Positions 28,306 through 42,230 of a stretch of 64,000 nucleotides of DNA are shown here, piece by piece. Origin of the DNA: Montifringilla adamsi (Eukaryota; Chordata; Aves; Passeriformes; Passeridae); the NCBI GenBank assembly GCA_017590115.1, contig JAGGNK010010225.1:682001-746000 (forward strand), in the 5' to 3' direction. The notes under the pieces were generated by a model, which was not told the DNA's origin, did not search any database, and saw nothing but the letters and a program-made list of their open reading frames with translations. The position numbers and the translations under genes are program-made. Within the stretch, counting starts at the first letter, position 1. Every line of letters starts with the position of its first letter.

Positions 28306-28347
28306 GGGGGGGGGGGGGGGGGGGGGGGGGGAAAGGGGGGGGGGCGG
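28306..28347. repeat. Interrupted poly-G tract (G26-A3-G10-C-G2)
   Basis: There are 26 consecutive G, then AAA, 10 G, C and GG. The SH3BP5 transcript would carry this as poly-C, while the displaced plus strand could form a G-quadruplex. The exact length is a likely site of sequencing or assembly error. Confidence 0.9.
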
Positions 28348-31300
28348 TGAATAAAAGAATAAACCACCACCCAAACCAAACAAACATGGGAAATTTGATT
28401 TTCTGAACATTTAGAACCTGGGCCACCTTCTGGATTACAGGAATTTCATATTGCTGCAATGTGGGCATTGCTTGTGCACATGCACAATCCTCTACATGCC
28501 AAGGTTCTTCCACTGAACATGGGCATTACTGCATAAGTTAAAGACCAACATGAAAAGACAATATGCCAAACAAAAAAAGTGTTCTCACAGCACAAGTACT
28601 TCAAAATTTGATTAAACAACAAATTGGAATCAAAATGCTCGAAAACAGTAAGGTGCTGTCTGCAATCAACACAAAAGGCCCACTGCTGTACCAAAGGAGG
28701 AATTGGAACAGTTCTGTCTTGGCAGAAGTTACATTAAATCTCCTTGAACAAGAGTATTAGCTAGAACTCACTTGAGTCTCAGCAAAAGCCAAATTGTACT
28801 GCTTTGGTACCAACAGACAGCATCCTGACTCCCTGTGCCACCATTTCAGAGGGCAAAGTACTCAGATCCTAACACTAAGGGGCCAATGTTCTGGTGAAGC
28901 AAAGTTTCACCCTGCCAAGCCATGGCTCTCTTGGCAAACATTCCACAAACAAGATCCTACAGGACTTTTGCATAGGAGAGTTAATTTGCTTTGAATTCCC
29001 TATCTTCTGCCAACACAGGATTGCACAAGATGGGGATAAGGGTGAGTAGACAAAAGGGCTCAAGATCCTAAAGCTTCTCCAGTGTTATACTTCAGTTGGT
29101 GACCTGGTTTTTGGTGACCCCATATCACTGCCCTCATGCCTTTTTAGTGGGTTTTATTTTAATAGATGAAACATGTATTTCCAAAAGAGACTCGTGCTGG
29201 TGCCATGTGAAAGCAAATTCCTGAATGTGACTTACTACAGCTTGCATTAGGTAACTTACCCTGCAGCTGACATCTTAAACCCAAGTAACTCTGGACAACT
29301 GCACTTCTGCCAAACTAAGAGTCATTAATTATGCAATTCTGTATTTCCAAAAGGCTTAAAATTTACAAGGTCATAGTTTTACTTCCCTTTAGTGAGAACA
29401 ACAAACAGGAATTTACACTTCCCTTTCTCTTACCAGTAGAGTCACTCATTTTTCCCTTGTTGTTTAATTAAAGCTGTTTCAGCCCTCAAGAACCTTGTTC
29501 GTATATTTTTGGAGGCAGCCTAATAGCTCTAAAATAAGTGTAAAGAAAGGAGGAGGAAGACAATTCTTCGAAGGCTAGATGTTATTATTAATTTAAATTT
29601 AAAAAAAATAAGAATAACAAGCTCTTCCCATGATTTCTCTACAGTTTTGCAAATCAAAGTAAAAAGAGAAATGCAAACTGGCACCTAACCATGTTAGTAC
29701 TCTGGTACATTCCTCCAGTTTCGTATTCCCCTACCTACTCACCCCTCCTCCATGCTTTATCATAGTGGATTTGCTCCCAGTTAAGTGGAACTTTTCTAGA
29801 TTAAATTAAAACTAGAAAAACTCTTTAGGCAGATGCTTTACTGATGATTGGCACCAATCTTTCCAATTTCCCACCTTCCAGACAGATTCACCATTGTGAA
29901 TCATTCACCAGATTCAAAGCTTGCCTTCCTTTTGGCCCTCACATTTTCCATTTTAAGACGTTATTAGACAAAGGACAAAAGGGAAACCAGAGACCATCTT
30001 CTATGTCTGTCTGCCGAACAGACAGAAAGAGGGAAATTTGTTTCATGAGCAGATTCATTAAACAAAACAAAAAAAAAAGTGAAATGAGTGGTTAGAAGGG
30101 CAACCCCTGCTTTAAAATAAAATGCTATCAAGGAATTAAAACACAAATTAATGTGAAGCAAATAAACAGATCTGGGATAAGCAGCATTTAAATCTAGCTA
30201 GTGACAGAATGGATTGGGGGAAAAAAAATACTGCTCCCTCTAACAAGTCTACTGCTGGAACAGTGATTCTACTAATTTAAGGACCTTCAGGAGCTTGGGT
30301 TTCTTAGTGGTCTTCCAAAGTACCTTTGAACCAGAATGACTGAATGGATTTCAGGGGTAGCAGAGACATAACAATACAAAATTCCATTTCCAGAACATAA
30401 ACTGCCGCCAGCTTCAGGACAGAGGCCAAAGTTCGCTGCTGTGAGTTTGTGATGTTACAAACCTCAAAGTCAATTGATCTTCTGATGGTTTTGGGGTTTT
30501 TTTTGTACTGCAAAGTGTGTACTTCCACCATTAACTCTTCCAAGTGTAACTCTTGAAGCCCTATGCACGCTGTGCCTTACCCTGATATTTATAGTAACAG
30601 AAGTATAAGATCATGCTCAAGGCAGCGTCACAGGGATTGTTTTTCCAGATTGCACATACTAGTTCACACAATTACTAACTTCTGTTGCTCATCACTGGTT
30701 TATCTCCAGCACACACCATAGACCTCAAGAACAGGGTTTCACAGCACTTAGAGATGAGAGGCAGATACTTCAAAGCACAGCAAGCAGGGCAGAGTTTACC
30801 TGTTTGCCACACTGCTCCTAGTCTGCAGAATTAAGCCTAATAGTCCCTACACCTCATCCCCATCACCTGAGACAATGCCTCCAAAACAATGCTCTGCAAT
30901 TTAAAGCATCAGCATAGTCACATGTTATCTTGTATGCCACATCCCCTAAACCCAGTTCCTGCTTCACCAGCTTTCAAGGGAATGAAGCTTGCTCATTCCT
31001 ACCTTTCCTGTGTGCTGTTCTGAGGACACATTCTCTTCCCTCCCCTTCCCTTCCCCTGAGAGTTTACTCCCTGCCTCCTGGCACACACCTACTCTACTTT
31101 TCTCATCCCTCTACCTACTTTTATGAACGAAATCATTCTGCAGTTTTCACATATTTCACACACGCCACCCCCACCTCTCACTCTTCCCCTTGAACACAAT
31201 CACATCCCAGCTGCCCAGCCACAGATGCCACCCCACACATCCTTCCAGCCAAGCACAGAAGCAACTCTAGGCAATTCTTCCTGACTCTTCCTGCCTCAAG

Positions 31301-32089
31301 AGAAAACAGAAATAGCAACGAGGAACATGCTTTCCTTGGGGAAAAAACCAAAAAGCCTCACTCACCAGCAAGCCCCACCACCACAAACACCCAGCAGAAG
31401 CACTGCCTAAGCCACCACACACTCAACTCTCAGCAGCTTCTTCCCTAAAATGAGATGCTGCCTGACATGCCACAAGCTTTCTGGCTTTCCCTTCATCCAG
31501 CTCTTCCCTCCACACCTAATCCCTCCCTGAGCTACACAGGCCTATCAGTAACCACGCAGTCGTTGGGGCATGGGAATTAAGACCCTGATGACAGAGAAAG
31601 CCGAGCCCAGCTTGTCCCCAAAACATTTCAGAGACACATTTAGCACATTCCTACTTCAGCACAACCCAATCAGCACCAAACCCTGCCCCACTCTAGCCTT
31701 TTTCCCTGCAGCTTCCAGCTGCAGCCATTTAGCTGCTGAGCATTTTGCTTTAAGAAGAAAAACCACACACACAAAGTCTACACTGTATTTTCAAACAAGT
31801 ACAACTCCTGATAGGAGAGAGCTCTGAAAGGCCATTTATAATGAGAGAAGAGAGCTAGTCTTTTGCTATTGTGTCTGCTGTAGCTGTTCTGGGTTTGAAG
31901 GGCATGTGCAGCTGTGGCTGTGAAGAAATCCATTCTGCCATCAATTCCCATGGCTGACATGCAACTGAAGACACAGCCCAGTGTCAGCCAAGTGCACATG
32001 CTGAGGATGTTATTAATAGCAGGGAAGCAACACCATCGGTGTGTGCCCTCCAGCTACCACCACAAGCTTACAAGGCAGAAAGCTCTTAC

Positions 32090-32218
32090 CTGCCTGGCCA
32101 CCCTCCGAGCTTCCCAGTAAGGTTTAGAGTCTTCTACAGCTTTTCCAATCTTCTTGACCAGCTCATCCAGTTTTACTGTCGCCTCGACCAGCACAGAGCG
32201 GAACTTCTGGCGTGCGTC
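32090..32218 (-). CDS. SH3BP5: SH3BP5 exon 3, coiled-coil segment
   Basis: These 43 codons start DARQKFRSVLVEATVKLDEL and end PYWEARRVARQ. They continue directly from exon 2 in phase 0. The acceptor is TTTTGAAG|GAC with a pyrimidine-rich stretch (TCTTTTCTTTCCTTCC) slightly upstream. The donor is CAG|GTAAGA, close to consensus. The residues are helical and charged with heptad-spaced hydrophobics, as expected for the SH3BP5 coiled coil. The PYWEARR motif is typical of the family; SH3BP5L has PYYEARR at the same place. No frameshift or stop is present, so this is an intact exon of a functional gene. Confidence 0.97.
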
Positions 32219-35200
32219 CTTCAAAATGTGGCAGGAAGGAAAGAAAAGACAAAAGGCAGATTAGAGCTTCAAAAATTATTTCCACCTGTTTGTTCCTACC
32301 TTCAGGTTCCTCTTTAGATTCACACAGGAGCTGACACATTCAAAAGAGTTACTGGCATTTGGACTAAGAATTTTTCAGCAGAAGAACCCTGGAGCCCAGA
32401 GCCAAATCCTAAAGCCTGGCATCCTGGACACCAAATCTTTGTCTTTCAGTGACAGCTTTTATATAAAGCCTACAACAGCCTGTTCTAGATGAAACTCTGG
32501 TAGGGTTTCTCAGAGAGGAACTGTTTGTAAATTACTCACTTGGTGAGGAGGCAAACAGCAGTGTAATAAGCTCTGAGAGGGACTTCAATGGCAAAGCCAT
32601 CTCACACACATAATGCTAGAATGGTGCTAGCAGGCAAGCCAAACTCCCACAGCAGGCTGGAAAATCAGCTGGAATTGGCACAGAAAGCCCATCTTTTCAG
32701 CTGTGGTTTCTATCAATGGAGAAGGGCACCTACATTCCACTTCACTGTTAATATTTTCTATATTTAAAAAACCTAGCTACTTCCAAACGGGATGAGTTGT
32801 GCTCCTTACATGATTAGCTAAAGCAATTAAAATATTTCTCTGCTCCACTGAAATTTCCACACATGTAAGCAAAATGATTCTGATTTCAATCTCAGAATCC
32901 ACCACAGACTCTAAATATATTAAATTATTGCAGACTGATGCAAATTCAGACCCAGGATTTAAGGAGATGAAGAGGAAAAGCCATGTGAGCTCTCAACAAG
33001 GTTTGTAACTCTAATTAGAGTGCAACATTTATGCAGACTGCTGGAGTGACATGTTAATAATCAGGAAGCAGCTGGCTTCAAGAAGTGCCCCAATTCAGGA
33101 GGGTTTTGTCATTATTGTTGATGATTTCTAGAATGCAAAACTGCTTATTCACTGGAAGATTTAAAATACATTGCAAGCTGCCACTATGCTCTCAGAAGTG
33201 GAAAAAAATGCAACAATACATCAGTTTTTACAGAAAAAGCAACATACTTCTGTAAAAGCTTCTTTGCTTCCTTTTTAGTGTCATGTAAAACCTGAACCAG
33301 CATCAGCATTATCTTAGTCCAGGCCAAATAGCTTTGGATTCTTAAGGTACTCCAATTTATTCTAAGGAATTATGCAAATGGGTAACAAGGTCAAAAATGA
33401 AGAATTAAATGGACATTAACTTATTATTTCATTAACTCAAATCCAGTCAATCTCATTTCTCAGTGAAAGCCTGAAATGTATCATTTAAACAATATTTATC
33501 GAGTCAACGATTTTCTCAGTGAGAAGAATTTGAATATTTCCAATTAAATTACTGGACCATACATGGTTCACTGCTCAAAATGAGTTTCATAAGTAACTGA
33601 AAAAAGACTCCAAGCATGATGACTATATTGCAAGAAAAATACTAAGTACTGAAGTATATTTAACAAAGAGAAAAATTCTTTGCAGGTGTAGGAACGGAAT
33701 TAAAAGCTCATTTCTAAATGAATGAGCCGGAAGATTTCTTTTCACTCTCTTTGTGAAAGCTGCATTTAAGGATATTAGTTAGGCAAATAAATAGTTTAAG
33801 TAAAAAAATCCCTATGCAGTGATTCATCCAAAAGTTCAGTTCCCACGTTTGTAAGATCACTTGGAACAAAGAAATCATCACTACAAATCTGTGCTTGGAG
33901 ACCTACCCCAAATTTACTCATGTGGTTATTATATACAGTCTTATCCCATAGGAAAAAGATGACTAGTCCCCACTTGGAGTTTAGAAAAACAGAACAGAAG
34001 AAAACAAAGGACACTAAGAACAAAGCAGTCAAATTAACAGCAACTTCTGTACGCATTCATCTCCCTTTAACTCTGAAGCAGATACAAATTACTGAACTCC
34101 AAGTGCTCCTCTAACTGGTGCCTGAAGCACAGGTCTTACAAATGGTGAAAGAGACATTTGCCCATGAGCAAACTCCACTCCACAAAGTAGTTAGTTACAC
34201 AGAATAGGAAGCTTCAGCTGAAGAACACACTGGTGTGAAATCCCAGTTTATCATTTTCCTCCAAAGATGACTGGTTCTTCTTTTTAGGCTTAATTTAGGC
34301 CTGACCACACTCATTCTTGCAGCAAAGAGCCATAACAAAAACCAAAACACCCTGGAATTTTGTATCATCCATCACAACCTATTTTAAGTGACATTTATTC
34401 TCGGGCTCCTGACTGTCAGGAACACAAGCCTGCAGGCTGCAACACCTTCTGCATGACAGATCAAGCAGATGCTCAATTCTCTGCTGGGTTTAGTCCCCCT
34501 ACCAAAGGTTTCCAGCCATTCCCTTCAGACCCAGCAGCAGGATGCCGAGGTCTCGGAGGTGGGATGCCAAACCCACGCCCTCTGCAGCCCTACACACACC
34601 ACTTGAACTCTCCACCAGCCCCAACTACACGCCAAAAGCAAATGATCCCACACTGTGTGTGTGCTTCTGTGGGAACCCAGTGCCTTCACACCACCCAGCC
34701 TCCTCCATCCCAGCTGACCCAGCTCTCCCGGCCTTGCCTTTGACCTGGGAGCTATGGCAAGCCCTCCTGAGAGCGGGGTCACAGCTCCCTCCTGCACACA
34801 CTCAGCCACGCTCCTGGGTCCAGGCTGTGCGCCCTGCCACGGGCTGGCAGAGCACCTGCAAAAGACATCACCCTTGGGACAGCACAGATCTCCCCTGGCA
34901 GGTAAGCCTGGGGAAGTCTGAGTAAGAACTTCTGCAGCAGCTATTTTTACACTTCATGTGAAAACGGGGAGGTCAGAAGCACCAAGGCAACTGCACCAGT
35001 CAGTAGGACTGGCTTGGTGCGCTTACTCCTTATGGGACATGAGAAACACATCTGCTGCTCAGGGAAATGAATGGGCATATGCTCAACTTAGAAGCTGATT
35101 TAATTCACTACTTTTTATGTCTGGCTTCCCATGTTACTGTCAGTGAGACACTTCGACCCACATGTGAAGTGAGTCAAAGCTATAAATCCTCCTAAGGTTG

Positions 35201-35983
35201 TTTTCTGTAAGGACACTCACATCAAAATCGTAGAGGCTCAGAACAGCACAACACTGCAGCTCACTCGTGGTGCCCAGCACAGGGTAAGTCCTACACCCAT
35301 GCTAGAAAGAAAACCATAACATTTTCAGGCTACTTATCAAATCTGCTGGTGTGACTTGCCCCTCCACACAAAAGTGCTACTATTTAACTGCCAAACTCTT
35401 GCTTCACTTAGACCTTCATGTTGCACACACGGATAACAGAGAATGGAAAATATGTCAATTCCTGCAACTTGCTGTCGTGAGCAAAACCAAGACAGTGCAG
35501 CATATGCCACAGAAATTTTCTAGCACAGTCCTCAATCTCTGGTTTCTGTATTTCAGTTTCTTGAAAGATAACTTATTCCAGCAGAAATGGTATTCATTGA
35601 TAACAGCAGCCTTAGGTAACATGTGAGTCACACCATTTCTGGGTGAGTTCTTATGTTTTGGTTTTTTTGGTTTTTAAAAACACTTTTTGTTTTTCTCATC
35701 ACTGCACTGAACTCTAACAGATGCAATGCAACTGACATGAAACATCTCAAACACCCTGACATTTTTAAAGCGTGTTTTCCACTCTGCTCACTCCTAATCT
35801 TTTGTGATCATTTTCAAGAACACTTTGTTTCTGATTTTGGAAATAGAAAGGTGACATTGAAGATGTTAGCCAGTCAGCTTTCCATGTTTTTTTCCCCTCC
35901 TATTTGTTCAAATGAGATGATGATAAACCTTTCCCAAGCTGGACAAAAGCCGATTAAGGCATTTATCCTCAAGGTGTGCACAA

Positions 35984-35986
<3 letters not shown>

Positions 35987-36036
<50 letters not shown>
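35987..36036 (+). repeat. Poly-A homopolymer of 50 bases
   Basis: There are 50 uninterrupted A in intron 2. No recognisable retroposed sequence precedes it, and no flanking target-site duplication was seen. It may be a simple homopolymer expansion or the tail of an old retrocopy. Confidence 0.9.
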
Positions 36037-36039
<3 letters not shown>

Positions 36040-37844
36040 GCAGGAGAAGGTTCTCACGTAAATTACAGCCTTAACAAGTAGGCTCTCACTACCTAGGTGT
36101 TTGTCATACACACACTCTAGCAGGCAGAGCACTTTGTGTAGCACGTGGACAGCTGCAGTTTACGTTTCAACATCTTGTTCTACGGCTGCAAGAGCTCCAC
36201 ACTCATCAGCTTTCTTCCTGAAAATCCTTAGCACTTTATATGGTTTTGCTGCAATAGTTCATTATTAAAAGCAGACTTTGTTTCCAGGGACTTGCTGCTG
36301 GGCAGCTTTTTGATACTGCACCAGAAAAAGGGGCCACACTTAAGGACACATCATCCTTACAGCAGGATTTGAAGATCCATTCTCAAATGTGGGGGAAAAA
36401 CTAAAATACAATTTTCAATCTGTACTGCATCTGTCAGAGGAAAAAAGCATGCCTGTTTTCCTCACTCATGAGTGATGGTGATGAGCTAGTGTTAGATGCC
36501 AGATGACAAGTAAATAACTATTTCTGCCCATCAAATGAAACATGTATTTTCAAACAATTTTATTTTTAAAATGAACTTTACATATCAACCATGTCTGAAT
36601 CATCTTAGTACCAAGCACATCTAAATTTCATTTACAAAGGTTGTCTCGTGACCGTTCTGCCAGTCTGGTGTGCAGAACATCTGGCAAGCATGGCAGGTGC
36701 ATGGAAATGGAATTGCTGGCTGAGACAGGCTTCATCTATTTCCAAGAGGCCAACAGGATCCATACCCATCTTCTCTGCTACAAAGACCTACCAGCTGCAA
36801 CAGCTCATCTCCAAGCTAAGCCAGCAGCAGTATCATACATCCACACCAAACAGATGCACAAGGTGTGCTCAGAAATCGACCTTCAAGCATCAAAGCAGTT
36901 AAAGACACTTTCAATGTCTCTTTGGTACCCGAGCAGTTAAAGTAAGCCAGACTGGCAACCAAATCTTAAAAACAAAGTGCAAGGAAGGGGAAGAGTAGTA
37001 CCTCAATATTTAAGGGATAAGGAAAGCCTTCCATTTGTTTTTTTTTTTTTTTTTAGGCACCTACTAATTTGCCATCTAACAAAAATTGAAAAATCAGTAC
37101 CTGAAAGTTGCTCTAACCTCCTGCTTGCAGACAGATACAAACTGAGACTATCAATACTTTTTACTACAAATGTTTTTAATTCTCTCAGAAGAAAAGAGAA
37201 GAAAGCAGACATGGGAGGGTGCAGGGTGCTCCTTCCAAAGCAAGATTTCTCCACCTAACCCTTCCTTTCTCAGGCTGGAAACCCATCTTTACGTCAAGAG
37301 CATGAATCAAGTAAAGCCCTTTGACTCACTTGGTTGACAAAATCTTTCCAGAGCCACAGCAGAGGAAGAAGCCTTCCCTTACTCATCCTTGGATGAAAGC
37401 AGAAGGCAAAACAACAAGGAATTCACACACAGAAGCCATTTCCTATGGAAGCAAGTAGATCATAAAGAAATGTGGAAAGATTTGTCCTGATAGTGCTGGA
37501 CGAATCCATCACACATGTACATCCACCCCCAAAAGCCAGCAGGAACACCAACCAGTGAGCTGCTTTGCCCTTATCTCTGCATTCTTTTGCGGACACTGGA
37601 AAATGCTGCACGGGGATACTGATAAGGTGGCGGATGTTTCCACAGATAGATGTTTCCTCAAGCCAAGGAGGCATGCTCAGAATGAGATTCCAGACACTGA
37701 GAGGTCATTTTTCTAAAAACTGAAAGCCAGAGGATTTTTCTTTTTTTAATGTACTTACATGCTTTATCTGTGACAGGGTCAACAGCTCAAGTTTTTTTCC
37801 CAAAACCAAGTATTTTAGTGAAGAAGTAAGAAGCAATTCTAAAT

Positions 37845-38062
37845 GACTGGTGAATATCTGCCTGCCAGTTGGAAGCAGAGAATTAATTCCTTGTTTTGCT
37901 TTGCTTGTGTGTGCAGCTTTTGCTTTACTTAACTGACTTTATCTCAACCCATGGGTTTTCTCACTTCTACTCTTCTGGTTCTCCCTCCCGTCCCACTGGC
38001 AGGGAGGGAGCAAGGGGCTGTGTCATGCTTAGCAGCCAGCTGGGGTTAAACCACCACGACAG
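37845..38062 (-). mobile_element. LTR fragment of an avian endogenous retrovirus
   Basis: Read on the minus strand from 38062, the sequence starts TGTCGTGGTTTAACCCCAGC. It continues through a GAGAAAACCCATGGGTTGAG block and AAGCAAAGCAAAACAAGGAA. I recognise this as the 5' part of an LTR that is widespread in bird genomes. Similarity fades below about 37.85 kb, so the promoter end and R/U5 are missing. The fragment is in the same orientation as SH3BP5 in intron 2. The family name is not certain. Confidence 0.75.
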
Positions 38063-41000
38063 AAAGTCCTTCCCCTTCTGAAAGAGGTTCAAATGCTGAC
38101 AAGGCTCACCAGTGAAAGAGCACCACAGCTAATAAACCCCTTTCTTTATATCCAACAACAACCCAGGGTGACCTTTATGATAAATCCAGGACTAAAAGTA
38201 ACACAAAGTCTTGCAGATCAGGACTAGAGGATCTAGGCAAGCACACAAGAAGGATCCCAACCAGGCCCTCTGATAAGGAGCATGGCTGAAAGCAGCACTG
38301 TTCAGCTCCAGCTTTCCTGTGCCGGATCTCCCATGAACAAACATTGGCAAGCTTGTAGCTGCAGCAACACAAAAAACTCTCTCTAACAGAAACCACATTT
38401 GGGATAGCTGGGATTCCAGTGGTAACTTTAATGGTATGTGCTGCATTTCCCCTCCCCGCAATGCTGCCAGAGGGTCCCCGGGTTAATTTGCTACATCTGA
38501 GCTGTACTTTCAGAGCCAGTCCAAGCCCTGTGCGAGCTGGCTGGACAGGCAAATCCTGCACATTTGTTAAGGACATTCACAGCTCCTGATGTGAGTTCAG
38601 ATGGAGATGCACTTCCAATGAACAGGAAAAAACCTCCTGCATTTGGCCAAAACACACTTATATCTCCCCTGCAAGACATTTCCCCTGGCCCTTCACAGAC
38701 ACTTCAAACATAAACAGGGACATTAGCAAAGCCAAGTGTTAAATCCCTCAGAGAACCCTTATCATCCTTCTGCTGTGTCAGTAATGCTCAGTGTTGCACT
38801 TAGGATGAGCAGCATTATGGATTTTAAATCAAGTCTAATCAAAGATTCATTAACAGGCAATACATTAACGCAACTTATAACTACGAGCCACTCAGTGCCC
38901 TTCAGCAGCTCTGCAGCTCCTGAACAGGCAGCAAGTGTCAGCAGGTCAGGATGTTTTTTCAGGGCTTAATAGGATAGGTCAAAAGAGCAAAAAATGAGTA
39001 ATTCTTCAAAGTAAAAGAATATATGCATCCAACTTCAACGTATCTGTTCAAGTCATGCCACGCACATATCTCCAGCGCTCTCACAGGCAGTATGGGTGCA
39101 GGACTTATTTCAAAAGATTAAAAAACCCATGCTGTTCAACCTAAAGACAAATCATATGGCAGTTTCAGAGCGGAACTTAAAGAAGTGGTCAACTTAAATC
39201 AGAATTCCCCATTTTATCACCTCTGTAAGCAGCAGACACCAGTATTTTCTACATTGCTCAAACACTGACACTCCTGTGGCTACACCAAGCCAGTGCAGTC
39301 TCAAAATCCTAGAAGCCTCTACTGAATTCAGCCCCATAACACTTTCCACTGGGTAACACAGCATTATTACTTCCATTCTGCAGATGCAGACCTGAGGCAC
39401 AGCAAGAACGGAAGCATGGGTTTAGAAGGATTTAACAGCTTTTTTTTCCAGTTAATGGGAACTGGAGACAGCCAGCATTCTCACTTAGAGCAACTCACAC
39501 AAAGCTACATACAGGAAGTCCAGAACCGTCTTGCAGAATTCAGATGCCACAAGGTTACCCTTCCTGCTTATCAGAGAGTACATCAAGCCACAAAAACATG
39601 GGTGTCTTTTTCTGAACTTCCTACAGAGAAATATACCTTCTACTCAAACACTCCCATTGCTTTTCCAGATTATTCTGGGAAAAAAATCAACAATGGGAGT
39701 CTATGGACCACAAAGTAATATTACAGGAAGCTGGTAGTCAGCAACTTGTGCTCTAAATAATGTCATGATACATCTATGTCCCCATTAAAGATATTGAAAA
39801 GATGAAGAAAATTATACTAGCAAAAGAGGATAAATATAACTCCATTGTCTGGTTAGAAAACACTCACACACATATTTCTTCCAATGAAATATAGCAGGAA
39901 CACCACAAACTAGGAAGGGGTAGCAAGAGGGACCCAAAGCTGCTAGTAAGAGCCAAAAGTGCAAATCTTCAAAGGGAAAGTCAGCACGGCTCTCCCAGAA
40001 GCCCACATTTTCAACAGTATTCATGGATTCTGGAAGCCTTTGAAGCATAATTATCCCAATTCCAAACTCCTCCTTCCAAATTTTCCTATAAGGCTGCTTG
40101 GCAAATCTTTCTTTTCTTGTGCAGAGTATGAATGCAGAGATTTTCTGCTAACCACAAGTGTTGGGTGTTGTAGGATTTTTTTAATCCTTTCCCCTAGAAA
40201 GGTTTTAAGTCCATTTAAAATACATTTATCAACCTGTATATAAATCAAGCCTTGCTTACATCATCCAACTGCTTTTGTCCTCAATATTTAAGCAGGTCAA
40301 ATGCAATTAAAATCTTCACAGATTAAAAACTATGCAGTTGCATGATACCACAAACTAGCTTCCATCCAGTAACAAGATTTTTGGATGAAAAGTGAAGAGG
40401 AAACATTCAAGAAAGCATACTCTTGGTGGTATTTCACCTTAATTCCATCAAAAGCTGCTTACAGTCAGTACTACAGACAGATCTGCAGTGAACACTTAAT
40501 GGCAAAGTGCAGAGAATGATGATATGATTTTCTACCTATCTAACACCTGGTATTTACCAGGCTGAGTAAGCAACAATGTAAGACCAAGCTAATGTGGAAA
40601 TTCTGCTCTATTATTTACAGTTATATTTCCAGGAGCCTTTCAGCCTCTACAGCTCAGCATGTGCCACACACACAGTAGCTACAAATCTGCAGGCTCTACA
40701 AACACTTGATCACATGAATAATTTTAATCAAGCAGCAAAATCCCATCTTAAAGTCACTGGGATTTATTTCATGAGAATGTCTTTGCATTATTATTATTAC
40801 TATTCCATCTGCTTCATAATATGTCCTCAGTGCAAGGTTATGACAAAATTAATGAAATCCAGGCAACTATCCATAACACCATCTTTCAATTTCAGTACCT
40901 CAGCATGAAATAAGGAGACTGAAAAGATATATTGAAAAAAATTATTATATGTATCTATATAAAGATTCCTGAAGTCCATTTAATTGCTACTGGTGCAGAC

Positions 41001-42230
41001 TAGAATACTGATTTTTAAAGTTCACTCAAAATTTTAATCATGCTAGTGACACTGAGCGGTTCTCACAGCAAAAATACTGTTTTGTTATGCATAGCAAAGA
41101 GTGCCCCATTTAACTAAGTTTATTAACCAATAAATTAATGATCTACATGCCACACATGACAGAATTTGCAAACAAGTGGGGACAAGAAAAAAGCTACAAG
41201 GCCTGTCCAAAGATTATAACCCCATTTTCTGTTCAGTGCTTTTAGTGGATATTCCAGTATTTAAAAATTCTACCAAGAATCTCCCCATGCTTGGGGTATC
41301 CATCTCATGAAAAGACACACAAGAGGAAAAACATTTTAAAACGGACAAACCATACTTTGATATTTTGAAGGTACAGACAGAAATCTACAGATGTACTTTT
41401 ATAGTATATTTGTTCCTCAATGCAATCTTAGAATGCTTTAATACAGTATTCAAGACTTTGTAATGATATCAAAACTATTCAGGATGTAAAGTCATATTTT
41501 ATGCCAGTTTTTCTTTAGCAGCATATTTATCCTATACTTCCGCTGTATTTATCTTCTTTGTTTTGCAAACAAAAGAAAATTCAGACACACACATAGGATA
41601 GTTTGTTTTGCTTCACTATTAGATCAATAATGCTGAGCCTTCCAGAATAACTACCAAGTAGATGAAGCTCAAATTTGGAGATTTAGAAACAATTTCTTCA
41701 GAACTTGCTTTAGACTTTTAAGTATCCCCGAAAACCTCTCTGTATAACCAGGAAGTCTTTTATTCCAACTTTCCTTCATCACCTTTCTTGCTCAGGAAGT
41801 GATGACAAAAAAGGCAAAGATAACAATCTAAAAAAACCCCAAACAGCCACCAAAGAGAAGATCTTGGCAGACAGTTGTATGGCAAAAACCCCTTAACCAA
41901 ATAACTTTCCCTGTCTATACACAGAACAGTGACTTGTAAAAATAAAACTTGTCTAAGCTTAGTGTCAAAACCTAAAAATAAGTTCTGGCAGTGGTTGTGT
42001 GTGAGGTTCTCCACACAGGGTTTTTACACTGTCAGCATATCTCTACCTTTTCCCTTTATTTTCAGCTGTTAGGTCAATTCATACCTTTAAAAACATTATC
42101 ACCAGGCTCTTGCTGCAAAATTACCATTCAGGATGCACAAATTCAGGAGGCAACCTATTGAAAAACACTGTCCTTTTGTTCACAAAAATCCAACATGCAC
42201 AAAAGGAAAACGCAAGGATAAATTCTGTAC

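Larger units (their letters stand above)
13142..32089 (-). other. SH3BP5: SH3BP5 intron 3
   Basis: At about 18.9 kb this is the longest intron in the window, bounded by GTAAGA and TTTAG. It holds two CR1 fragments (near 19.1-19.5 and 25.4-25.7 kb) and an interrupted poly-G run near 28.3 kb. A short GC-rich patch lies around 24.9-25.1 kb. The rest is AT-rich and shows no exon, RNA gene or further element that I can identify. Confidence 0.9.
32219..42230 (-). other. SH3BP5: SH3BP5 intron 2
   Basis: This intron is about 10.0 kb with GT-AG borders (GTACAG ... TTGAAG). It contains an LTR fragment near 37.85-38.06 kb, a 50-base A homopolymer near 36.0 kb and a 17-base T run at 37038-37054. A GC-richer patch at about 34.4-34.9 kb is open in several frames but resembles no protein I know. 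Nothing else is recognised. Confidence 0.9.

Noticed and set aside
34360..34925. Overlapping open frames on both strands in a GC-richer patch of intron 2
   Set aside because: Several frames are open at once, which reflects few stop codons in GC-rich DNA. One starts at TTG, and no conserved protein or splice structure is visible.
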